A stretch of 20,601 bases of DNA, from contig DATFWK010000246.1 in assembly GCA_035259345.1 (NCBI GenBank), positions 1 to 20,601 of the forward strand, given 5' to 3'. The notes beneath the pieces were generated by a model. The model worked only from the letters and a program-made list of their open reading frames with translations. It searched no databases and had not been told where the DNA came from. Positions 12,735 to 18,697 of the stretch are shown piece after piece. Origin of the DNA: DATFWK01 sp035259345 (lineage in GTDB: Bacteria > Actinomycetota > Thermoleophilia > Miltoncostaeales > Miltoncostaeaceae). Both the position numbers and the translations under genes were made by a program. The stretch's first letter is position 1. Each line of letters begins with the position of its first letter.

Positions 12735-14687
12735 GTGAGGCTGGTGGTCATCACCGCCGCCCTGCTCGGGCTGGCGGCAGCGGTCGCGGTAGGGCCGGCG
12801 CTCGGGGCCGTGGCGCACGGCGCGCCGGCCCGGCCGACGGCCGCGGTCCCGGCGCAGCCGGAGCCCGTCGGCTACGGCGACGCGATCATCGGGCAGGGGC
12901 TCGACCGCACCGGCGCTGCGGCGCTCGTCGACACCTCGGACGGCGGCGCGGGCGTCCGCATCGCGGTGCTCGACATGGGGTTCGGGGCGGACTGGCGCAA
13001 CCGGCAGGCGCTGGGCGAGCTGCCCGCCAACCGCCAGCTCGTGCTCCGCTCGTTCGACGCGAGCGCCGGCCTCGCGGGCACCAACGCGTACACCAACCCG
13101 ACGGACCACGGCGACCTGGTGGGGCAGACGGTCTACGACTACGCGCCCAAGGCCAGCTACTGGTTCGTCAACTACCACACGGTCGACGACTTCGTGGCCG
13201 CCGTGGACTGGCTGATCTCGCAGCGGGTGGACATCGTCGTCCACTCGAACAACTTCCTCGACGGGCCCTTCGACGGCACGAGCCCGGCCGCGCGCGCGGT
13301 GGACCGGGCCGCGGCGGCCGGCATCCTCTGGTTCAACTCCGCGGGCAACTACGCCCAGAAGCACTGGAGCGGCCCGTGGACGGACGCCACGGGCGACCGG
13401 GTCCTCGACTGGCCGGTCACCCCGGACTGGGAGATGGTCCACGACTCCGGCCGGCCGTTCACCTTCCACCTCTCGTGGGACAACCCGCCGGGGGCGCCCC
13501 CGTCCGACCTCGACCTGCAGCTGCAGCGCCTCGACTCCGGCGGCGTCTGGTCGACCGTGGCCTCCTCGACGGCGCGGCAGACCGACGCGGGCCCGGCGTC
13601 CGAGCGCATCAACGGCTGGCGCCCCGCAGCGACCGGGACGTACCGGCTGCGCGTGCTCCTCGCCGCCGGCCCGCCGCCGGCCGGACCGCTGACGCTGTTC
13701 AGCCGGGAGGACGACCTCTCGCCGATCGGCGGCACGGCCGCCGGGAGCGTCCCCACCCCCGCCGACGCCGACGGGAGCATCAGCATCGGCGCGACCGAGT
13801 GGCGGGGGAACGTGCTCAAGAGCTACTCGTCGCAGGGGCCGACCGCCGACGGGCGCATGAAGCCGGACCTCGCGGCCCCGACCGGCACGGCGCTCGCCGC
13901 CTCGGACGGGCCGAAGGAGGTCGGCGGCACGTCGAACGCGGCGCCCAACGCCGCCGGCGCCGCGGCGGTGGTCCTCTCGAGCGAGCGGGCTGCCGGGCTC
14001 AGCCCCACGGCGGCCGACATCCGCGCCCAGCTCGTGCAGAGCGCGCTCGACCTCGGGACCCCCGGGCCGGACATGGCGTTCGGGTTCGGCCGTGTCAAGG
14101 TCGACGACGACCCGCCGTCGGTGGACCCGGTGTCGCCGGTGCCGCTGCAGGCGGTCCACAGGTCGGTCCGGCTGCGCATCGGCGTCTCCGACGCGTCCCG
14201 GGTCGCCGAGTGGTCCGTCGCGGTGGACGGCCAGCGCCTCTCGGGGGCGCTCAACGACCAGGCCGTGGTCGGCGGCATCCTCGACACCCGCCGGCTCGCC
14301 GACGGCCTCCACGTGGTCCAGGTCAACGCCCGCGACTGGCCCGGAAACATCGCCACCCGGGTCTACGGGCTCGTCGTCGACAACACGCGGCCGACCCTCG
14401 CCGTGCGGCGGGTGACGCTGGGCCGCCGCCACGGGCCGGTGCGCCCGCGCGCTGTGACCATCGCGCTCAAGGCGACGGACGCCGTCGCTTCCCGCCTGCG
14501 GCTGCGCGTGGCCCTGGTCGCCCTGTCGGGCCGCACGGTCGCCTCGCGCGAGCTCAAGGTGCGAAGCGGCCGCGCGGTGGAGGTCGCGGCGGGGCGCCTC
14601 ACCCGGGGGGTCTGGCGGGTCGACGTGTCGGTGGCGGACGCCGCCGGCAACGAGCGCTTCGTCCGGCGCCGCCTCGTCGTGCGCTGA
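12735..14687 (+). CDS. Secreted subtilisin-like (S8 family) serine peptidase (650 aa)
   Basis: A Sec-type signal peptide (MRLVVITAALLGLAAAVAV to about residue 25) predicts export. The catalytic domain shows the Asp motif VRIAVLDMGFG (Asp80), the His motif TDHGDLVGQTVYDYAPKA (His125), the oxyanion Asn region WFNSAGNYAQKH (Asn205) and the Ser motif GGTSNAAPNAAGAAA (Ser400). All triad positions are filled, but the usual H-G-T and G-T-S-M-A-A-P-H patterns are altered. Between Asn205 and Ser400 lies a beta-rich insert (about 240-325; FTFHLSWDNPPGAPPSDLDL) resembling a pre-peptidase C-terminal or jelly-roll fold. Residues about 458-650 look like two Ig-like domains. No LPxTG or transmembrane tail is seen. 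The start is GTG without a Shine-Dalgarno sequence, chosen for the signal peptide. Family is confident; activity and substrate are unknown. Confidence 0.88.
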   Translation: MRLVVITAALLGLAAAVAVGPALGAVAHGAPARPTAAVPAQPEPVGYGDAIIGQGLDRTGAAALVDTSDGGAGVRIAVLDMGFGADWRNRQALGELPANRQLVLRSFDASAGLAGTNAYTNPTDHGDLVGQTVYDYAPKASYWFVNYHTVDDFVAAVDWLISQRVDIVVHSNNFLDGPFDGTSPAARAVDRAAAAGILWFNSAGNYAQKHWSGPWTDATGDRVLDWPVTPDWEMVHDSGRPFTFHLSWDNPPGAPPSDLDLQLQRLDSGGVWSTVASSTARQTDAGPASERINGWRPAATGTYRLRVLLAAGPPPAGPLTLFSREDDLSPIGGTAAGSVPTPADADGSISIGATEWRGNVLKSYSSQGPTADGRMKPDLAAPTGTALAASDGPKEVGGTSNAAPNAAGAAAVVLSSERAAGLSPTAADIRAQLVQSALDLGTPGPDMAFGFGRVKVDDDPPSVDPVSPVPLQAVHRSVRLRIGVSDASRVAEWSVAVDGQRLSGALNDQAVVGGILDTRRLADGLHVVQVNARDWPGNIATRVYGLVVDNTRPTLAVRRVTLGRRHGPVRPRAVTIALKATDAVASRLRLRVALVALSGRTVASRELKVRSGRAVEVAAGRLTRGVWRVDVSVADAAGNERFVRRRLVVR

Positions 14688-14700
14688 GCCGCCCGGCATC

Positions 14701-14729
14701 TGGACGCGTCCGAGCCGATGTCGCAGAAT
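14701..14729 (+). promoter_or_regulatory. Possible promoter of the 66-aa gene
   Basis: TGGACG (14701-14706) and CAGAAT (14724-14729) are separated by exactly 17 bp and match the -35 and -10 consensus at four of six positions each. The predicted start lies about 35 nt before the ATG, leaving room for the ribosome site. Confidence 0.4.
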
Positions 14730-14770
14730 CCGGTCGTCGTGGCAGCAACCAGTGCCGAAGGGGGAATGGA

Positions 14771-14971
14771 ATGCCGCTTGACCCGGACGTGAAGAGCCGC
14801 CTGCGAGACAGGGTCTCGACCGCGAACAAGGCCAACGTGGGCGACGTGATCGCCGAGGTCACCGCCGCGCGCGAGGGCCTGGCGGAGGATGACAAAGACC
14901 ACGCGCGCCTCGGCACCTGGCTCGAGGACCTGAGCGTGATCCAGGGCGGGGGCGTCCCCGGGAAGTTCTAG
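14771..14971 (+). CDS. Small protein, unknown function (66 aa)
   Basis: I do not recognise this protein. It begins MPLDPDVKSRLRDRVSTANK and ends SVIQGGGVPGKF, is charged and probably two to three helices, and has no signal peptide or Cys. Translation is supported by a good ribosome site (AAGGGGG, 6 nt spacer), a plausible promoter 40 nt upstream and a hairpin terminator 12 nt downstream. It stands alone between the peptidase gene and convergent minus-strand genes. Confidence 0.65.
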   Translation: MPLDPDVKSRLRDRVSTANKANVGDVIAEVTAAREGLAEDDKDHARLGTWLEDLSVIQGGGVPGKF

Positions 14972-14982
14972 GCCTGGGATCT

Positions 14983-15004
14983 GCCGGCGCGCGCTGGCGC
15001 CGGC
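14983..15004. terminator. Hairpin between convergent genes
   Basis: GCCGGCGC (14983-14990) pairs fully with GCGCCGGC (14997-15004) around a six-base loop. It lies between the stop codons of the 66-aa gene (plus) and the 140-aa gene (minus), so it could end transcription from both sides. No T-run. Confidence 0.55.
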
Positions 15005-15010
15005 CCGAGC

Positions 15011-15433
15011 TCAGTCCTCGGCGCGCCCGGCGCCGGCCGGGAGCGTCGCGGTCGCGCGGCAGGTGAGGCCGGTGCGGCTCGTCGCGCGCGCGATCACCTG
15101 GTCCGCGCCGGCCAGGTCGGCAACCCGCAGCTCGACCGAGAACGAGCCGCTCGGGGCGCGGGTGACCCGCCGTCCCTGGACGGCGAGCCGCCGCTCATGG
15201 GTGATCACGACGTTCCACGCCACGCCGGAGCGGTTCTGGTCCACCTCGAACTCCACCTCGAGCCGGCCGCTGTCCGGCTTGACCGCGAGCTTCGAGGTCG
15301 CCCCCTTGCCGCAGCTGCCGGGCACGAGGACGCCGCCTGCGTCCCTGCCGCCCTGCCGCGCGAGCGCCAGGCTCGCGGGCGCCGCCGCGAGCACGGCGAG
15401 CGTGAGGGCGATGGTCCGGGAGCGTCGTGTCAT
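15011..15433 (-). CDS. Small secreted protein, beta-rich with two cysteines (140 aa)
   Basis: A twin-Arg-flanked hydrophobic N-terminus (MTRRSRTIALTLAVLAAAPA) is a Sec signal peptide with likely cleavage near residue 25. The mature part is predicted beta-rich (SGRLEVEFEVDQNRSGVAWN; PSGSFSVELRVADLAGADQV) and has exactly two Cys (41 and 125), which could form a disulfide. I recall similar unnamed secreted proteins in actinobacteria but know no function. The ATG at 15433 is chosen for the signal peptide; a GTG at 15463 is also open and neither has a good ribosome site. It lies downstream of the 102-aa gene on the same strand. Confidence 0.72.
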   Translation of the reverse strand: MTRRSRTIALTLAVLAAAPASLALARQGGRDAGGVLVPGSCGKGATSKLAVKPDSGRLEVEFEVDQNRSGVAWNVVITHERRLAVQGRRVTRAPSGSFSVELRVADLAGADQVIARATSRTGLTCRATATLPAGAGRAED

Positions 15434-15534
15434 CGGAGGTCTCTGAGTCCGTTCGGGGTCCACGAGGATGGTGGCGTGCCGGCGGTCCCGTCGGCAATGC
15501 GACTTTGGTCCCGCCGGCGTGCAGTCTCGTGGGC

Positions 15535-15843
15535 CTACTTGTGGTTCGGGCCGTCGTCCAGGCCGGAGTGGCGGACGTGGTTCGGGCCGTCGTCGGCGCC
15601 GCGCGCCTGCCGGATGTGCCCGGCGCGGTCGTCGGCGCCCCGCCGGTGGCGGCGGTGGTGGGCCTTGGCGACGTTCGGGCTCTTCACGACCTGGGCCGCG
15701 ACGGGCTTGTCGACGCCGCGGTCGTCGCCGCTCTCGATCTCACGAGCGCTCGCGGTCCCGGCGACCGCGAGGGCGGCCACGCCGGCGAGGAGGGCGATGC
15801 GCATGGAGGCGCGGCGGCGGAGGGGGGTGCGATCGGTGTTCAT
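15535..15843 (-). CDS. Small secreted protein with His-rich tandem repeats (102 aa)
   Basis: I do not recognise this protein. Residues 1-33 are a signal peptide (basic start, then MRIALLAGVAALAVAGTASA with an A-x-A cleavage site). The mature part holds a basic His cluster, AKAHHRRHRRG (60-69). It ends with two and a half copies of a 13-residue repeat: GADDRAGHIRQAR, GADDGPNHVRHSG and LDDGPNHK (69-102). Seven His and several Asp suggest metal or surface binding, which is inference only. AGGGAG lies a normal distance before the ATG at 15843, deciding the start against a longer frame. It follows the response-regulator gene after 147 nt. Confidence 0.7.
   Translation of the reverse strand: MNTDRTPLRRRASMRIALLAGVAALAVAGTASAREIESGDDRGVDKPVAAQVVKSPNVAKAHHRRHRRGADDRAGHIRQARGADDGPNHVRHSGLDDGPNHK
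15538..15639 (-). repeat. Tandem 39-nt coding repeat (about 2.5 copies) in the 102-aa gene
   Basis: The DNA behind residues 69-102 repeats a unit that encodes G-A-D-D-x-x-x-H-[IV]-R. Copies 2 and 3 share the D-D-G-P-N-H core, and copy 1 is diverged (D-D-R-A-G-H). Confidence 0.65.
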
Positions 15844-15964
15844 GGGGCTCTCCCTTCGGGGCGATGTCGGCGAGGCCGGAGTGCCTCGCTGTCGTGTCGA
15901 TACGGTCGCCCTCGCCGGGTATGAATCGCAATCGGACATTGGCCGTCCGCCGCGACGCGACCAA

Positions 15965-15986
15965 GGTCCCGCTCCCGAGTGGGACC
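15965..15986 (-). terminator. Hairpin after the response-regulator gene
   Basis: GGTCCC and GGGACC pair over 6 bp, with an inner CTC/GAG-type extension after one mismatch, starting 4 nt after the response-regulator stop. On the minus strand it is followed by TTGGTC, a poor U-tract. It may separate the two-component system from the 102-aa gene. Confidence 0.45.
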
Positions 15987-15990
15987 CGCG

Positions 15991-16617
15991 TCAGCCGGCG
16001 GTGAGCCCCTCGCGCTCGGCCCACAGCGCCGCCTGCGTGCGGTCGGTCACGCCGATCTGCCGGAAGACCTTCGTGAGGTGCCCCTTCACGGTCTTCTCGC
16101 TGATCTCGAGGCGCCGCGCGATCTCCTTGTTGGCGTACCCGCGGGCCACCAGGACGAGCACTTCCCGCTCCCGGTCCGAGAGCCCCTCGAGCGGGTCCGG
16201 GGCCGTCCTCGCCGCGATCAGCGTGCGGGCGGCCGCGGGGTCGAGCGGGGAGCCGCCCTCGGCCGCCGTGCGGATGCCGCGCTCCAGCTCGTCCGCGGCG
16301 GTGTCCTTGAGCATGTATCCGAGCGCCCCGGCCTGCAGGGCGCCGAGGATGCGCCGCCGGTCGGAGAACGAGGTGAGGATGACGACGGCCGTGCCCGGCC
16401 GCGCGGCCATGATCCGCCGCGTCGCCTCGGCCCCGTCCATCACGGGCATCTCGAGGTCCATGAGGATCACGTCCGGCGTGAGCGATGCGGCAAGCGCCAC
16501 GGCCTCCTCGCCGTTCGCCGCCGTGCCGACGACCTCGACGTCCTCGAAGGTCGAGACGAGCTCGCCGAGCCCGTCGCGGATGATCCCGTGGTCGTCGGCG
16601 ATCAGGACGCGAATCAT
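15991..16617 (-). CDS. NarL/FixJ-type response regulator (208 aa)
   Basis: A DNA-binding output protein of a two-component system. The receiver domain (1-120) has the acidic pair Asp8-Asp9, the phosphorylation site Asp54 (VILMDLEMPVMDG), Thr82 (VVILTSFSD) and Lys104 (GYMLKD). The C-terminal LuxR-type helix-turn-helix (about 145-205) shows LSDREREVLVLVARGYANKE and ISEKTVKGHLTKVFRQIGV, including the V-x-x-H recognition helix. Length is standard. Its ATG overlaps the stop of the kinase gene by four bases (ATGA), so the two are cotranslated. Target genes are unknown; the secreted-protein genes just downstream are candidates. Confidence 0.96.
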   Translation of the reverse strand: MIRVLIADDHGIIRDGLGELVSTFEDVEVVGTAANGEEAVALAASLTPDVILMDLEMPVMDGAEATRRIMAARPGTAVVILTSFSDRRRILGALQAGALGYMLKDTAADELERGIRTAAEGGSPLDPAAARTLIAARTAPDPLEGLSDREREVLVLVARGYANKEIARRLEISEKTVKGHLTKVFRQIGVTDRTQAALWAEREGLTAG

Positions 16618-17948
16618 CTCGCGGGCACCTCCAGCACCAGTCGTGTCCCCTTGCCCGGCCGCGAGTCGACGGCCAGCGAGCCGCCGGCGTGGCGGGCCAG
16701 GTCCTCGAGCAGCGCGAGCCCGACGTGGCCGTCCTCGCGCCGCTCCGCCCGCTCCTCGGCATCGAACCCGCGCCCGTCGTCCTCGACCACGAGCCGGGCC
16801 AGCGGGCCGTCGCGCGCGACGTCCAGGCTGACCGACCGCGCGCCGGCGTGGGCCAGCACGTTGCGCGTGGCCTCCTGCGCCGCCCGGAACACGAGCGCCT
16901 CGGCCTCCGGGCTCATCGCCGCGTCCTCGGCGACGCCGACGCTGACCTCGATGCCGTGGGACGACAGCGGCGCGACCAGGTCGGAGAGCGCGGCCTCGAG
17001 CCCCTCGGCCTGGAGGTTCGGCGGGTGGATCTCGACCAGGAGGGTCCGCAGGTCGCGGATGCTGCCCCGCAGGCGGCCCACCGCGTCGCCGAGCACGCGG
17101 CGGAGCTCGTTCCCCGACGGCGGCGGCGAGCGGTCCGCCGCGGCCGCCAGCCCGAACTGGAGCCCGGCGAGGTTCTGGACGACCCCGTCGTGGAGGTCGG
17201 CCGCGATCCGCCGGCGCTCGACGTTCGACGACTCGATCGCCCGCGTGAGCAGCGCCTCGCGCTCACGCTGACCGCGCTGCATCCGCCGGGCCATCGACCA
17301 CGCGAGCGGCACCTGGATCGCGAGCAGGAGCAGCACCGCGCCGATGAGCGCGGGCGCCATGGCCTTGAGCAGGCGCGCGACGTTCGAGGTCACGGAGCTG
17401 TAGCGCTGGTACACCTCGAACAGCAGCGGCTTGCCGCTCGGCGTGCGGATCGGCGCGTAGACCTCGAGCAGCCGCCCCTGCCCGCGCTCGAAGCGGTTCT
17501 CCGGCCGGCTCAGGTTGGAGAGCTCCGCCTCGGCCCCACCGTTGGCCAGCACGCCCTGCTCGTCCGGCCCGAGCGTGTAGCGCTGGCCGATCAGCTGCGG
17601 CTCGTCGGAGTAGACGATCTTGCCGTCGGGCGACCAGATCTTGACGCGCACGATGCGGTCGCTGTCGATCACCCGCTCCTGGACGACGCGGTCGATCGCC
17701 GCGATCGCCGCCGGGTCGCCGTGCACGAGGCCGTCGGTGACCTTGGGCTCGACGATGCCCTGGCCGAAGAGCGTGGCGAGCTCGCGCGTGTCGCGCTGGG
17801 CATCCCGCTGCGCGATGTCCCGCAGCACGAAGTAGCCCCCGGCCACCAGCACGGCGATGGCCGCCAGGCTGCCGATCACGAAGCGCAGCACGGCCGACCC
17901 CACGGACGGGGCGCGGGGGACGGATCTCGATGCGCTGTCCTCGCTCAC
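16614..17948 (-). CDS. Membrane sensor histidine kinase, HisKA_3 type (444 aa)
   Basis: NarX/DegS-like kinase that would phosphorylate the response regulator encoded next. Transmembrane helix 1 spans about residues 19-41. An extracytoplasmic domain of about 155 residues follows (42-197; VKIWSPDGKIVYSDEPQLIG and LLEVYAPIRTPSGKPLLFEV, Cache/PAS-like), then transmembrane helix 2 (about 199-217). The dimerisation box is ERRRIAADLHDGVVQNLAGL with His253. The ATPase domain has the N-box AAQEATRNVLAHAGA, VEDDGRGFD and GHVGLALLEDLARHAGG. Start is GTG with GGAGG four bases upstream. The sensed signal is unknown; the fold of the outer domain suggests a small ligand or envelope condition. Confidence 0.95.
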   Translation of the reverse strand: MSEDSASRSVPRAPSVGSAVLRFVIGSLAAIAVLVAGGYFVLRDIAQRDAQRDTRELATLFGQGIVEPKVTDGLVHGDPAAIAAIDRVVQERVIDSDRIVRVKIWSPDGKIVYSDEPQLIGQRYTLGPDEQGVLANGGAEAELSNLSRPENRFERGQGRLLEVYAPIRTPSGKPLLFEVYQRYSSVTSNVARLLKAMAPALIGAVLLLLAIQVPLAWSMARRMQRGQREREALLTRAIESSNVERRRIAADLHDGVVQNLAGLQFGLAAAADRSPPPSGNELRRVLGDAVGRLRGSIRDLRTLLVEIHPPNLQAEGLEAALSDLVAPLSSHGIEVSVGVAEDAAMSPEAEALVFRAAQEATRNVLAHAGARSVSLDVARDGPLARLVVEDDGRGFDAEERAERREDGHVGLALLEDLARHAGGSLAVDSRPGKGTRLVLEVPAR

Positions 17949-17957
17949 GGTGCCTCC

Positions 17958-17986
17958 GGGCCTGCCGAAGGCCCGAGCGGATTATG
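17958..17986 (-). promoter_or_regulatory. -10 box CATAAT and 5' hairpin of the kinase/regulator operon
   Basis: On the minus strand CATAAT (17986-17981) matches the -10 consensus at five of six positions. The expected start of transcription (about 17974) coincides with a small hairpin, GGGCC-TTCGGCA-GGCCC, whose 3' arm abuts the GGAGG ribosome site. The hairpin could protect the RNA end or limit ribosome access; neither is shown. No clear -35 element. Confidence 0.4.
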
Positions 17987-18009
17987 GAGCCTCCGGTGCC
18001 TCGACCGGT

Positions 18010-18525
18010 CTAGCGCCGTCGCGAGGGCGGGCGCCCCCATGCGCTGCCGAGCAGGCGCTGCAGGCGCCGCGTCTCCGCGAGCGCGTTGACCGGCCGCCGG
18101 TCCGTCTGGGCCGCGTGCGCCCGCCGCAGCCGGCTGGCGCGCCCCTCCCGCGCCTCGACCCAGCGCTCGTAGTCGCTGATGAGCGACACCAGCGTGTCGG
18201 CGACCGCGAGCGCGTCCTGCTGGTCGACGATCGGCTCCCCGCGGAAGGTCAGCTCGCCGGCCGCGGTCACCCGCAGCTCGCCGCGCCCTGGGTCGATGGC
18301 CCGCATGCTCTCGGGCGAGAGGCGGATCTCGACGCCCTGCCAGTCCCGCTTGAGGACCCCGGGCTCGACGGCGGGCCGGAAGCCGTAGGCGCGAAGGCGC
18401 CGACGCTCGGCGGCCTGCGACAATGTCGCCTGCGCGGCCGAGAGCAGCGGCGCCAGCCGCTCGCCCCAGGTGACGCCGTCGTCGTCTGGGCCGGCGTGCG
18501 CGAATTCCGGAAGGGCAGACCCCAC
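18010..18525 (-). CDS. Unknown protein, basic C-terminus (171 aa)
   Basis: I do not recognise this protein. It has an N-terminal helix-rich part (GERLAPLLSAAQATLSQ), a central beta-like segment (DWQGVEIRLSPESMRAI; GELRVTAAGELTFRGEPI), a helix (DALAVADTLVSLISDYERWV) and an Arg-rich tail (GSAWGRPPSRRR) that may bind nucleic acid. There is no signal peptide or membrane segment. Of several GTG starts, the one at 18525 is chosen because a CATACT box lies exactly 6 nt upstream, the same spacing as at the YyaL gene. The frame remains open to 18576. It is divergent from rpoB and 61 nt upstream of the kinase gene. Confidence 0.68.
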   Translation of the reverse strand: MGSALPEFAHAGPDDDGVTWGERLAPLLSAAQATLSQAAERRRLRAYGFRPAVEPGVLKRDWQGVEIRLSPESMRAIDPGRGELRVTAAGELTFRGEPIVDQQDALAVADTLVSLISDYERWVEAREGRASRLRRAHAAQTDRRPVNALAETRRLQRLLGSAWGRPPSRRR

Positions 18526-18531
18526 GGATGC

Positions 18532-18537
18532 AGTATG
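18532..18537 (-). promoter_or_regulatory. -10 box CATACT of the 171-aa gene (leaderless)
   Basis: CATACT is followed by GCATCC and the GTG start. A hexamer ACGACC lies 17 nt upstream and shares the central GAC with the -35 consensus. No Shine-Dalgarno sequence. Confidence 0.4.
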
Positions 18538-18616
18538 CACGCCCCTCCGGCCGGGTCGTGACGGCCCCCGGCCCACACGGCGTCGCGAGTGCCGGGCACG
18601 ACTGGAAACGGTGTGC

Positions 18617-18622
18617 TACCCT
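18617..18622 (+). promoter_or_regulatory. -10 box TACCCT upstream of rpoB
   Basis: The context TGTGCTACCCT resembles the rpmG box (TGTGGTAACCT). It gives a leader of roughly 70 nt before the TTG start, with a small GCCT/AGGC hairpin at 18633-18645. This shows that rpoB has its own promoter and does not depend on read-through from rplL, which lies about 6 kb away. Confidence 0.5.
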
Positions 18623-18697
18623 GCCCGGTTGCGCCTTGTTCAGGCCTGCCCCTCTGCCGCCCCCCGAAAACCCCGCTCAGTCAGGAGGCCCCGCGAC

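Noticed and set aside
15478..15518. GCCGGCGG / CCGCCGGC inverted repeat with a 25-nt gap between the 102-aa and 140-aa genes
   Set aside because: GC-rich 8-bp matches are frequent by chance here and the loop is long. Too weak to call a terminator.
15197..16831. A 544-codon plus-strand frame across the secreted-protein, regulator and kinase genes
   Set aside because: It is antisense to a clear response regulator and kinase, and is Arg/Ser/Ala-rich with no recognisable domain.
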